From: an uncultured Prevotellaceae bacterium
GTDB taxonomy: Bacteria > Bacteroidota > Bacteroidia > Bacteroidales > Bacteroidaceae
Length of the DNA: 64,000 nt
Assembly (NCBI GenBank): GCA_900314755.1
Contig: OMWH01000004.1
Span: forward strand, 62,001-126,000
Direction of reading: 5' to 3'
Below the pieces are notes generated by a model, which did no database searches, was not told where the DNA came from, and was given only the letters and a program-made list of their open reading frames with translations. Positions 8,062-15,760 of this stretch are shown here, one piece after another. The stretch's first letter is position 1; each line of letters starts with the position of its first letter. The translations under genes and the position numbers were made by a program.

Positions 8062-9396
8062 ATGAACAAACTTTGGGAGAAGAATTTTGAGGTGAATGCG
8101 GAGATCGAGCGCTTCACCGTAGGACGTGACAGGGAGATGGACCTCTACCTGGCTCCTTATGACGTACTGGGCTCTATGGCTCATATCACCATGCTGGAGA
8201 CTATCGGACTGCTGGAGGCGGACGAGTTGCGACAGCTGCTGGCGGAGCTGAAGAATATCTATGCGGTATGCCAGCAGGGGGAGTTCCGCATCGAGGAGGG
8301 AGTGGAGGATGTCCACTCGCAGGTGGAGCTGATGCTCACCCGCAAACTGGGGGATATAGGAAAAAAGATTCACTCGGGACGCTCCCGTAACGACCAGGTA
8401 TTGGTCGATCTGAAACTGTTTACACGCCATCAGCTGATGGAGATTGCCGACAGCGTGAAAATCCTCTTCGACGAACTGCAGACGAAAAGTGAGCAGTATA
8501 AGGGGGTACTCATGCCAGGCTATACGCATCTGCAGGTAGCGATGCCGTCGTCTTTCGGACTGTGGTTCGGTGCCTATGCGGAGTCGCTGTGTGATGATAT
8601 GCTCTTCCTGCAGGCTGCCTATAAGATGACCAACCGTAACCCGCTGGGCTCTGCCGCAGGCTATGGCTCGTCGTTCCCCCTCAACCGTCAGATGACGACG
8701 GACCTGCTGGGCTTCGACTCCATGGACTATAACGTGGTGTATGCGCAGATGGGACGGGGTAAGATGGAGCGTAACGTGGGCTTCGCCATCGCTACCATCG
8801 CAGGCACCTTGGCAAAACTTGCCTTCGACGCTTGCCTGTTTAACTCCCAGAACTTCTCGTTTGTCCGTCTGCCGAAGGAGTGTACGACGGGTTCCAGCAT
8901 CATGCCGCATAAGAAGAACCCGGATGTCTTCGAGCTGATACGTGCGAAGTGTAATAAGCTGCAGGCACTGCCACAGCAGGTGACACTCATCATGAACAAC
9001 CTCCCCGTGGGTTATTTCCGTGACTTGCAGATTATCAAGGAGGTGTTCCTCCCTGCTTTCGACGAACTGAAGGACTGTCTGCAGATGGCTGCGTATATCA
9101 TTAATAAGATAGAGGTACGTGAGGATATCCTCGACAACCCGATGTACGACCCGATGTTCTCTGTTGAGGAGGTCAACCGCCTCGCCGCTGAGGGCATGCC
9201 GTTCCGTGACGCATATAAGAAGGTAGGACTGGATATCGAGGCTGGCACCTTCACGCCCAACAAGGATATCCACCATACGCACGAGGGCTCTATTGGCAAT
9301 CTCTGCAACGACCGTATTGCCGCTCTCATGCAGCAGACTCTTGACGGCTTTGGCTTCGACCGCGTAAAAAATGCAGAAAATGAATTACTGAAATGA
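8062..9396 (+). CDS. argH: Argininosuccinate lyase
   Basis: ArgH splits argininosuccinate into arginine and fumarate, the last step of arginine synthesis. The 444-residue product belongs to the fumarase/aspartase superfamily. It shows DVHSQVE, HSGRSRNDQVLVDLKL, the TH segment MPGYTHLQ and the signature GSSIMPHKKNPDVFEL, which carries the catalytic serine loop. The ATG at 8062 starts MNKLWEKNFEVNAEIERFTVGRDREMD over two breaks of the standard N-terminal helix. The stop overlaps the start of the lipoprotein gene. No other arg genes except argS are in the window. Confidence 0.96.
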   Translation: MNKLWEKNFEVNAEIERFTVGRDREMDLYLAPYDVLGSMAHITMLETIGLLEADELRQLLAELKNIYAVCQQGEFRIEEGVEDVHSQVELMLTRKLGDIGKKIHSGRSRNDQVLVDLKLFTRHQLMEIADSVKILFDELQTKSEQYKGVLMPGYTHLQVAMPSSFGLWFGAYAESLCDDMLFLQAAYKMTNRNPLGSAAGYGSSFPLNRQMTTDLLGFDSMDYNVVYAQMGRGKMERNVGFAIATIAGTLAKLAFDACLFNSQNFSFVRLPKECTTGSSIMPHKKNPDVFELIRAKCNKLQALPQQVTLIMNNLPVGYFRDLQIIKEVFLPAFDELKDCLQMAAYIINKIEVREDILDNPMYDPMFSVEEVNRLAAEGMPFRDAYKKVGLDIEAGTFTPNKDIHHTHEGSIGNLCNDRIAALMQQTLDGFGFDRVKNAENELLK

Positions 9397-9977
9397 AACG
9401 TCTTACTGCTTACATCTTACTGTTTACTGCTTACCTCTTCACCTCCTGTGGTGCCGAGCAGCAATACACGTCCTGGTCCTGCCGTTTCATCTTCAACAAC
9501 GGTACCTACCTCGACCAGACGATAGCAGTGGCTATCAACCCTACCGTCTCGGGCATCTTCTGTAAGGTGACCGAGGAGACAAGGGGCGGCACACGCTACC
9601 TGGTCTTCGAGAACAGCCACGGGGCGACATCACGCCACCAGATGATGGCGGAGGAACTGCGCAATAACCTGCGCATCGGTCAGAACAACGGCATCATCGT
9701 GGGGGTACAGAGTATGGGTGACAATTCCTTCACGGCATACGACCTGCACTGTCCTAACTGTGCCCGACGGGAGAATAACATCACCAACCCCACCTACCCC
9801 GTCGCTTTCGATGCCAAGATTCCGGGCTTCGTCAACTGCACGGTATGTGGCGACCAGTACGACCTCAACAGCGGGGGACTTCTCATCAAGGGCAAGGAGG
9901 GTGACAAAGGCTTGGAACGCTACCGTAATGCCCGTACTGAGGGTCCCACTGGCAGAGTCACCGTCTTCACCAACTAA
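9393..9977 (+). CDS. Lipoprotein with two CxxC motifs (Rieske-fold-like)
   Basis: The 194-residue product has a lipoprotein signal peptide with the cysteine in FTSCGAE, so it is predicted to be membrane-anchored outside the cytoplasm. The C-terminal part contains HCPNCARR and VNCTVCGDQYDLNSGG, followed by a glycine-rich segment and LERYRN. That resembles the second half of a Rieske fold (C..C..G..YDL..G...L..Y). Here, however, the ligand pairs are CxxC/CxxC instead of CxH/CxxH, so zinc or another iron-sulfur ligand set is more likely than a classical Rieske cluster. The signal peptide is encoded by a 7-bp tandem repeat. Overlap with argH (ATGA) suggests coupling. Function unknown. Confidence 0.75.
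   Translation: MKRLTAYILLFTAYLFTSCGAEQQYTSWSCRFIFNNGTYLDQTIAVAINPTVSGIFCKVTEETRGGTRYLVFENSHGATSRHQMMAEELRNNLRIGQNNGIIVGVQSMGDNSFTAYDLHCPNCARRENNITNPTYPVAFDAKIPGFVNCTVCGDQYDLNSGGLLIKGKEGDKGLERYRNARTEGPTGRVTVFTN
9402..9443. repeat. 7-bp tandem repeat forming a signal peptide
   Basis: Six consecutive units (CTTACTG, CTTACAT, CTTACTG, TTTACTG, CTTACCT, CTTCACC) encode the hydrophobic core of the lipoprotein signal peptide, with TAYILLF/TAYLFTS as a visible heptapeptide repeat. Confidence 0.88.
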
Positions 9978-10033
9978 AATAAAGGGAGCAAGTAAAAATA
10001 AGAAAGTCAAAGAAATAGTAAGAAAAAGAAAAA

Positions 10034-10064
10034 TTTCTAATTCCTAATTACTAATTTCTAATTT
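10034..10064. repeat. 7-bp tandem repeat (CTAATTN) before tRNA-Leu
   Basis: Four units (CTAATTC, CTAATTA, CTAATTT, CTAATTT) lie directly upstream of the tRNA-Leu -7 box at 10072, in the same position as the pyrE repeat relative to its promoter. Confidence 0.82.
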
Positions 10065-10071
10065 ATTTTCG

Positions 10072-10079
10072 TATCTTTG
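10072..10079 (+). promoter_or_regulatory. tRNA-Leu promoter -7 box
   Basis: TATCTTTG matches the TAnnTTTG consensus; the mature tRNA begins 28 bp downstream. Confidence 0.7.
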
Positions 10080-10107
10080 CACCGCAAAGTGAAAAAACAG
10101 GTCTACT

Positions 10108-10192
10108 GCCGCGATGGTGGAATGGTAGACACGAGGGACTTAAAATCCCTTGGCCAGTAATGGCTGTGCGGGTTCGAGTCCCGCTCGCGGCA
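10108..10192 (+). tRNA. tRNA-Leu (anticodon TAA)
   Basis: This 85-nt type II tRNA has an acceptor stem GCCGCGA/TCGCGGC and the anticodon loop around TAA (ggacTTAAAATCCC). A long variable arm (TGGCCAGTAATGGCTG region) and the T-arm GGTTCGAGTCC follow. CCA is not encoded. The next gene, on the opposite strand, stops immediately adjacent at 10193. Confidence 0.95.
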
Positions 10193-10888
10193 CTAAACCA
10201 GCAAATGCAGTAGTTCTCTGAACTGCTGCATTTTGTATAGGCGCTCATGAGGAAACTCCTCCGACTGCTCCAGTGCCCATACCACATGATAGGGGATATA
10301 CGCTGCCCACGCACCAGCCTGCAGTGCCGGAGCGATATCACTGCGGAACGAGTTACCCACCATCAGTGTTTCCTCCGGAGCCACGTCCAGGTTCTCACAC
10401 AACTGCCGGTATTCCGTCACTGTCTTGTTCGACACCGTCTCCAGACGGCAGAAATACTGCTCCAGTCCCGACCGCCTCAGCTTATCCTCCTGATCCATCA
10501 GCTCACCCTTGGTGAACACCACCAGACGGTAGCGCCGCCGTTGCACCAGTGCCTCCAGTGTCTCCTGCACCCCCGGCAGTGGTGTTGTCGGAAACCGCAA
10601 CAGCTCCTTTCCCATGTCGATAAGACGCATCACGTCATCACCACTGATCTCCCCGTGCGATATCCGCACTGCATTCTCGATGAGCGACAGGGTGAATGCC
10701 TTCGTGCCATAGCCCGTCAGCGACAAGTTCCGGTGCTCCGTGGCAAACAGCCCCTCACTCACCTCCTTCCGTGTCGCCCACGGCTTCAGCAACTCCGCAC
10801 ACCGCTCCTCCACCGAGTCAAACCACGACTGGCAGTCCCACAGCGTATCATCTGCGTCAAAAGCTATCACCCTAAACTCTCTCTTCAT
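10193..10888 (-). CDS. HAD family hydrolase
   Basis: The 231-residue soluble protein has the four haloacid dehalogenase motifs: DADDTLWD near residue 11 (nucleophile and acid/base Asp), VVFTKG (Thr), a lysine in the SNKT region, and GNSFRSD (Mg-binding Asp). The helical cap between motifs I and II fits subfamily I. It is probably a small-molecule phosphatase; the substrate is not predictable. It starts one base after the stop of the BASS-type transporter, so the two form one operon. Its 3' end abuts tRNA-Leu, so convergent transcription meets there. Confidence 0.87.
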   Translation of the reverse strand: MKREFRVIAFDADDTLWDCQSWFDSVEERCAELLKPWATRKEVSEGLFATEHRNLSLTGYGTKAFTLSLIENAVRISHGEISGDDVMRLIDMGKELLRFPTTPLPGVQETLEALVQRRRYRLVVFTKGELMDQEDKLRRSGLEQYFCRLETVSNKTVTEYRQLCENLDVAPEETLMVGNSFRSDIAPALQAGAWAAYIPYHVVWALEQSEEFPHERLYKMQQFRELLHLLV

Positions 10889-10889
10889 T

Positions 10890-11861
10890 TTATTTCTTTA
10901 CCTTTTCCCTCAACTCTATTGAATTGATAATATTCTGCCACAGCACATAACAGCCTGCCCCTATCGATGCCACCGGATGCAGATACATATACGACACCCA
11001 TATACTCAGAGCCGTGTTCTTCTGGAACAACCCCTGCCCGCTGTTGATACGCTCGCCCAGGTAACGTCCCACCAGCCGTCCGATGCCGAACTGCACCCAG
11101 CATAATGCGAAGGTACCCACGGCAATGGCAGCCAGCATCAGTAGCGAAGCCTCGCTATGCACGATATTCTTCACCGTGATACCTGTCGTTATCGACAGAG
11201 ACACCGCCCAGCAGTAGAAGCTAAGGTCTGGTACTGACACTATCCTGCGGCATACTCCCTTCGCATAATGCTGCATCACCCACCCCAGTACCAAGGGCAA
11301 CAGTAACACATACGACACTTTCTCCAGTATCGTCAGGAAAGCCTCCGTGAACGCTACGTCAACTGTCGGCTCCAGCATCGGGAACACCAGGGGAATCAGC
11401 AGTGCCGAGGCAACCGACGACAGCAGCACATACGATGACATCGTCGATATATTACCCCCCAGCTTACCCACCACTACGGGTGATGCCGAGGCTGCGGGAC
11501 CAATGATACATGTCAGCAGGGACTCCCAGAACAACTTGAATCCTGAATCCTGAATCTTGAAACTTGAATCCAGCCGCTCACTGTCCACCGCCAGTGCAAT
11601 CACCAGACCCACCAGCAGCAGTTGTGCGAGGAGCACCCCTGCGTGCCACTTATGCGGTCTCATATCATGGAAGTCCACCTTACAGAATGTCACGAAGAGC
11701 GTAGCGAATACCGTGATGGGAAACAGCGTGTCGAAGACCGGACTCAGCACCTCCCCCGCCCTGTCCAGAGCCGGTACGAGGTAGAAAGTCAAATAGCACA
11801 CCGTCCCCATGGCGATAGCCACCGGCAGCGTCCAGTCCTTCAGAAAACGAATAAAGCCCAT
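10890..11861 (-). CDS. Bile acid:sodium symporter-like (BASS family) transporter
   Basis: The ~323-residue polytopic membrane protein has about nine to ten hydrophobic segments. BASS/SBF-like features include FPITVFATLFVTFCKVDF, the IIGPAASASPVVVGKLGG loop (crossover region) and FALCWVQFGIGRLVG. The transported compound is unknown; organic anions and sodium are the family norm. Residues about 99-112 are encoded by a 7-bp tandem repeat and form an extra polar loop between membrane segments. I prefer ATG 11861 (MGFIRFL); GTG 11867 is also possible. The gene is divergent from comM and precedes the HAD hydrolase with a one-base gap. Confidence 0.83.
   Translation of the reverse strand: MGFIRFLKDWTLPVAIAMGTVCYLTFYLVPALDRAGEVLSPVFDTLFPITVFATLFVTFCKVDFHDMRPHKWHAGVLLAQLLLVGLVIALAVDSERLDSSFKIQDSGFKLFWESLLTCIIGPAASASPVVVGKLGGNISTMSSYVLLSSVASALLIPLVFPMLEPTVDVAFTEAFLTILEKVSYVLLLPLVLGWVMQHYAKGVCRRIVSVPDLSFYCWAVSLSITTGITVKNIVHSEASLLMLAAIAVGTFALCWVQFGIGRLVGRYLGERINSGQGLFQKNTALSIWVSYMYLHPVASIGAGCYVLWQNIINSIELREKVKK
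11533..11570. repeat. 7-bp tandem repeat (CTTGAAT/CCTGAAT) inside the BASS transporter
   Basis: Five units (CTTGAAT, CCTGAAT, CCTGAAT, CTTGAAA, CTTGAAT) lie in frame on the complementary strand and encode a Ser/Phe/Asp-rich loop. Confidence 0.85.
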
Positions 11862-11965
11862 GCTCACAAATTTCTTTTAGCATACAAAAGTAAGAACAAT
11901 TATCGACATTCCCAAAAAATTCCATCTTTTCTATTCTATTTGTTTGTTGAATCAATATTTTTGAC

Positions 11966-11973
11966 TATCTTTG
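11966..11973 (+). promoter_or_regulatory. Promoter -7 box of the comM-like gene
   Basis: TATCTTTG lies 52 bp upstream of ATG 12026, in the divergent gap from the BASS transporter. Confidence 0.7.
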
Positions 11974-12025
11974 CATCAAACAAAATACATTGTTTATACA
12001 AAAACCACCCTTTTAGAAAAGTGCC

Positions 12026-13591
12026 ATGTTGGTAAAGACATATTGCGCTGCCGTCAATGGACTGGAAGTCAATACGGTAAAAGTTGAGATAAGTATGGCA
12101 AGAGGAGTGCAGTTTCATCTCACAGGACTTGCCGATACTGCAGTGAAAGAGAGCCATGACCGCATCAGGGCAGCTCTCCAGAACAATGGTTTTAAAATGC
12201 CTGTGATGGATATCACCATCAACCTCTCCCCAGCAGATATCAAGAAAGAAGGTTCGGGTTACGACCTGCCTCTTGCCATAGGTATCTTAGCTGCAAGTGG
12301 AAAAGTCATCAATGATCATCTTGACGAGTATATGATGGTAGGAGAACTGGGACTTGACGGAAAGTTACAGCCTATTCGTGGTGCTCTTCCTATAGCCATC
12401 AAGGCACGAGCTGAAAAATTCAAGGGTCTCATTGTCCCACGGCAGAACGTCCGCGAGGCGGCAGTTGTCAATCAGGTGAATGTTTATGGCATGGACTCCC
12501 TTTTAGAGGTCATTCAGTTTTTCAATGGCTCAAAGGAGATAGCCCCCACTGTCATTGATACCCGTCATGAGTTCTATCAAAACCAAGAAGCCTTCGAACT
12601 CAATTTTTCTGATGTCCGAGGACAGGAGAGTGTGAAGCGTGCCTTGGAGGTTGCTGCGGCAGGAGGTCATAATCTGATTATGATCGGTCCTCCCGGATCG
12701 GGAAAGTCCATGATGGCAAAGCGCATTCCAAGTATCCTACCCCCTTTGTCGCTAAGTGAGAGCCTGGAGACTACACAAATACATAGCGTGGCAGGAAAAT
12801 TACCCAGAGACACCGGTCTTATTTCGCTGAGACCTTTCCGCGCTCCTCACCATACCATCTCCCAGGTGGCACTCGTCGGCGGCGGCAATAACCCACAGCC
12901 AGGTGAGATATCATTGGCTCATAATGGAGTCCTCTTCCTTGACGAGATGCCTGAGCTGTCACGCAGCGTGTTAGAGGTGTTGCGCCAACCGTTGGAGGAT
13001 CGTAAGATCACTATCAGCCGTGCCAAGTATAATGTGGAATACCCCTGCTCCTTTATGCTCATCGCCTCCATGAACCCCTGCCCCTGTGGCTATTACGGTG
13101 ACCCCACCCATCATTGCGCCTGCACCCCAGGACAGATACAACGCTATATGAATAAGATCAGTGGACCGCTGCTTGACCGCATCGACATCCATTGTGAGAT
13201 ACAGGCAGTACCTTTTGCCCAGCTCTCACAGATGCAGCAGGGGGAACCCAGCGAGAAAATCAGAGAACGGGTCATTCGAGCCCGTAACATCCAGACAGAA
13301 CGCTTCAATTCCCTCCCTAAACAGGGAGGACAGGGGAAGGTCCACTGCAACGCCATGATGACCGAGCGCATGCTCCACGAGTTTGCGGAGCCTGACGAGT
13401 CTTCTTTGGAGATGCTCCGCACGGCGATGGAACGGCTGAAACTCTCTGCCCGTGCCTATAACCGCATCCTCAAGGTGGCACGCACCATCGCTGACCTCGC
13501 TGGCAGCGAGAAAGTAGAGTCTGTGCATATCGCCGAGGCTATCGGCTACCGCTCCCTTGACCGTGGTGACTGGGCTGAGCGGGGGATGTAA
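12026..13591 (+). CDS. comM: YifB/ComM family Mg-chelatase-like AAA+ ATPase
   Basis: ComM-type proteins are hexameric helicases that promote branch migration during integration of foreign DNA. The 521-residue product has the N-terminal ChlI-like domain (GLADTAVKESHDRIRAAL, LSPADIKKEGSGYDLPLA), Walker A GPPGSGKSMMAKR near residue 220, Walker B-type LFLDEMPEL, a cysteine-rich loop (NPCPCGYYGD...HHCACTP) and the C-terminal Mg-chelatase domain. Residues about 426-438 are encoded by a GC-rich palindrome and look like a small inserted loop. The competence role is from family knowledge; I infer nothing about competence in this organism. Confidence 0.92.
   Translation: MLVKTYCAAVNGLEVNTVKVEISMARGVQFHLTGLADTAVKESHDRIRAALQNNGFKMPVMDITINLSPADIKKEGSGYDLPLAIGILAASGKVINDHLDEYMMVGELGLDGKLQPIRGALPIAIKARAEKFKGLIVPRQNVREAAVVNQVNVYGMDSLLEVIQFFNGSKEIAPTVIDTRHEFYQNQEAFELNFSDVRGQESVKRALEVAAAGGHNLIMIGPPGSGKSMMAKRIPSILPPLSLSESLETTQIHSVAGKLPRDTGLISLRPFRAPHHTISQVALVGGGNNPQPGEISLAHNGVLFLDEMPELSRSVLEVLRQPLEDRKITISRAKYNVEYPCSFMLIASMNPCPCGYYGDPTHHCACTPGQIQRYMNKISGPLLDRIDIHCEIQAVPFAQLSQMQQGEPSEKIRERVIRARNIQTERFNSLPKQGGQGKVHCNAMMTERMLHEFAEPDESSLEMLRTAMERLKLSARAYNRILKVARTIADLAGSEKVESVHIAEAIGYRSLDRGDWAERGM
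13311..13335. repeat. GC-rich palindrome inside comM
   Basis: CCTCCCT-AAAC-AGGGAGG followed by ACAGGGG. The layout matches the palindrome in prmC at 5198-5221. It is in frame and encodes a Pro/Gln/Gly-rich loop. Confidence 0.6.
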
Positions 13592-13673
13592 GCTGATAAA
13601 TCATAAACCTGTCCCAGTGATTCTTGGGAGAGAGGAGGCATCCCGATCAGAGATCGCAACCAAGGGGATTCAG

Positions 13674-13739
13674 TATTCCACCCTATGGAACAAAGTGTTC
13701 CACCCTATGGAACAAAATGTTCCACCCCATGGAACAAAC
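13674..13739. repeat. Three 22-bp tandem repeats with palindromic core
   Basis: Three contiguous 22-bp units (13674, 13696, 13718) each contain TTCCACCCTATGGAA, whose ends TTCCA/TGGAA pair. They differ at three or four positions. The array sits between the convergent 3' ends of comM and the metacaspase gene. A similar 3 x 22-bp architecture with a different sequence occurs at 63153-63213. Confidence 0.9.
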
Positions 13740-13741
13740 AG

Positions 13742-13779
13742 GAAGGCAGCACCTTCATGGAGCGAAAGTGCCGCCTTCG
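13742..13779. terminator. Possible stem-loop between comM and the metacaspase gene
   Basis: GAAGGC-A-GCAC and GTGC-C-GCCTTC can form an interrupted 10-bp stem with a loop of about 15 nt. There is no clear T-run, so termination is only a possibility. Confidence 0.4.
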
Positions 13780-13795
13780 AGGGAGAAGGTGTAGT

Positions 13796-15757
13796 TTATT
13801 TCCTTAGCTTGATCCTCTTCCACCCTGCTTGGATGTTAGGGGAGCAGGTGACGGTAGGGGTCTGTATCTTGCGGTTGATGACCACAGACTTCTGCTTGAC
13901 TTGCTCAGTGACGTACTGGCAAAGTTCACCAAGGGTAACGTTACCCTTCGTGCTCTGTAGTTTCTTCAGCAAGTAATAGGTGAAGAGTCCGTGACGCTGC
14001 TCTTTATAGGGGTAAGCAGTCTCGTCGTCGGAAGCTGCACTGAAGGCGATGAGGTTGCCACCGGTAGGACGCTCCTGACGTGCCTTCAGAGAGATACCGC
14101 GAGCGGATGCCATGAGGGTACCGCCATCACCGGTTGCTCCGCTGAAGCAGGCATCGAGGAAGACGACAACAGACTTGGCTCCCAGAGAGGAGAGCTCGTT
14201 ATAGAGCTTCTTCAAGGGGTAGCATGCCTCTGTCTGGGTGCCGTCGGCATCGATAGGCAACAGGAAAGCATCACGAGTAGATTCGTTAGGGATACCGTGA
14301 CCGGCATAGTAGAAGATGATATTGATATCGTTATATGCTTTGGCGATATTGGTGATGTCCTGCACGGCACGGATCATCTTACCATAGGTAGCATTCGGAT
14401 AGGTGAGAATGTTCTCGGTGGGGAGTCCAAGGGTCTGCTCACAGTATTTGGCGAAAATCTGTCCGTCGTTACCTGCCATGGGAACGGAAGGGACGAGGGT
14501 GTATTCCTCGTTGGCAATGATGACAGCGAAAGTGTTGGTATTGTTGCTCCTTACACGAGGGATATTGACATCTACATCAGAGAGTCCTACGACGACCTCG
14601 GTACGCCCTACCTTCGCCTTGCTCTGGCTGCCCTGCGAGTTAGAGAGCATACCATAGTCGATGGGAGCGAAATTGGCAGCCACATCGGTCTGGTTATAGG
14701 CGAGCACCTGCTGGTTGTTGTACTCGTAAAGCTTTCCTTCGGGGGTGGAGAAAGTGAGTCCGGCAAGAGCGAGTTTCTTGTCAGCAATGACGAAGCGCTG
14801 GTTGTAGACGCGCACATTAGCCCAGTTCTCGGCAAACTGCCGCGCCTCGTTATCGGTGCGGGGCACCTTCAGGACGATGTCGCCATAGGGAGACTCTATC
14901 AGGAACGACTGGTTCTCGGCATCATAGGGCATGATCTTCATGTCGGCGATGGTCATGTTCTTGGCGAAGCGCTGGACGTACTCGTCCATCAGGATTTTCT
15001 GCAGCTCCTGCTGCTTGACCTTCGCAGTCTCCTCGTTGACGCGGTTCTTATACTCCTCGATAGTCTCATAGGGGTCTTTCTGCTTCCATTTGTTCATGCT
15101 CTTCTCAATGGACTGCTTGGCGAAGACATCGAAATAGGGTATACCTTTATAGACATCCTCGAACTTCTCCTGGCTCTTCTTTTTCTGGGCAACGAGTCCT
15201 TCTGCCTCCTTCAGGTAGGCGAGGACACGGGTGTGCTTGGAGACATCGGTGACATCCATATACTCCTTGAGGTAAACGATGGCGTTCTCGTAGTCCTCAA
15301 GGTTATAAGTGCGGGCAGCGATGAAATAGACGAGCTCGGGGTAGTAGCGATCCTGACGCAGATTCTTTTCGCGCATCTCGGTCATCATAGCTAAGTCGAC
15401 CGCTTCACGGGCGAAGATGACAGCGGCGGAGTCTTTACGTGCCTGTGAGAAATAGCCGGCTCCCGCCTTCAGGAAATTGAAAAGGGACGCCAGCAGCATG
15501 CACGACTTGTCGTAGTTCTCCACACCCTTGGGAGAATTGATGAGGACTTGCTTGTAGGCACGGGCACACTCCAGCGACTTCATGTAGATCTCGTCCTTGC
15601 TGATGGAGTCGACGCTGCGCATCATGATGAACTGCTTGTAAGTATTGTCTGCCTGAGCAATGGTCTGTCCATGCATGGCAGTAGAGAGAAATACAAGAAC
15701 CAGTACAAGTCCTAGTGACTTGTACTGATTCTTCAACAGATGGGTTTTCTTATCCAT
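13796..15757 (-). CDS. Exported caspase-family (C14, metacaspase-type) protease
   Basis: The 653-residue product begins with a signal peptide (hydrophobic core LGLVLVLVFLS, cleavage around MHGQ), so it acts outside the cytoplasm. Residues ~35-200 are helical and TPR-like. Residues ~222-368 form a module also present in the upstream gene (EEYKNRVNE, DIVLKVP, LYEYNN, NFAPID). The C-terminal domain is caspase-like: the strand FAVIIANEEY, the catalytic His in YYAGHG (residue 487) and the catalytic Cys in LDACFSG (residue 537), both intact. Family members cleave after basic or acidic residues; the substrate is unknown. It is the second gene of an operon, three bases after the WD40-like gene. Confidence 0.85.
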   Translation of the reverse strand: MDKKTHLLKNQYKSLGLVLVLVFLSTAMHGQTIAQADNTYKQFIMMRSVDSISKDEIYMKSLECARAYKQVLINSPKGVENYDKSCMLLASLFNFLKAGAGYFSQARKDSAAVIFAREAVDLAMMTEMREKNLRQDRYYPELVYFIAARTYNLEDYENAIVYLKEYMDVTDVSKHTRVLAYLKEAEGLVAQKKKSQEKFEDVYKGIPYFDVFAKQSIEKSMNKWKQKDPYETIEEYKNRVNEETAKVKQQELQKILMDEYVQRFAKNMTIADMKIMPYDAENQSFLIESPYGDIVLKVPRTDNEARQFAENWANVRVYNQRFVIADKKLALAGLTFSTPEGKLYEYNNQQVLAYNQTDVAANFAPIDYGMLSNSQGSQSKAKVGRTEVVVGLSDVDVNIPRVRSNNTNTFAVIIANEEYTLVPSVPMAGNDGQIFAKYCEQTLGLPTENILTYPNATYGKMIRAVQDITNIAKAYNDINIIFYYAGHGIPNESTRDAFLLPIDADGTQTEACYPLKKLYNELSSLGAKSVVVFLDACFSGATGDGGTLMASARGISLKARQERPTGGNLIAFSAASDDETAYPYKEQRHGLFTYYLLKKLQSTKGNVTLGELCQYVTEQVKQKSVVINRKIQTPTVTCSPNIQAGWKRIKLRK

Positions 15758-15760
15758 TAT

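Noticed and set aside
13674-13739. CRISPR array
   Set aside because: The 22-bp units are directly contiguous with no unique spacers, and no cas genes are present.
13991-15394. 467-codon open frame on the plus strand, antisense to the metacaspase gene
   Set aside because: It mirrors the codon pattern of the real gene, has no recognisable motif or promoter, and its product is a low-complexity Val/Leu/Gly/Asp-rich sequence typical of antisense shadows.
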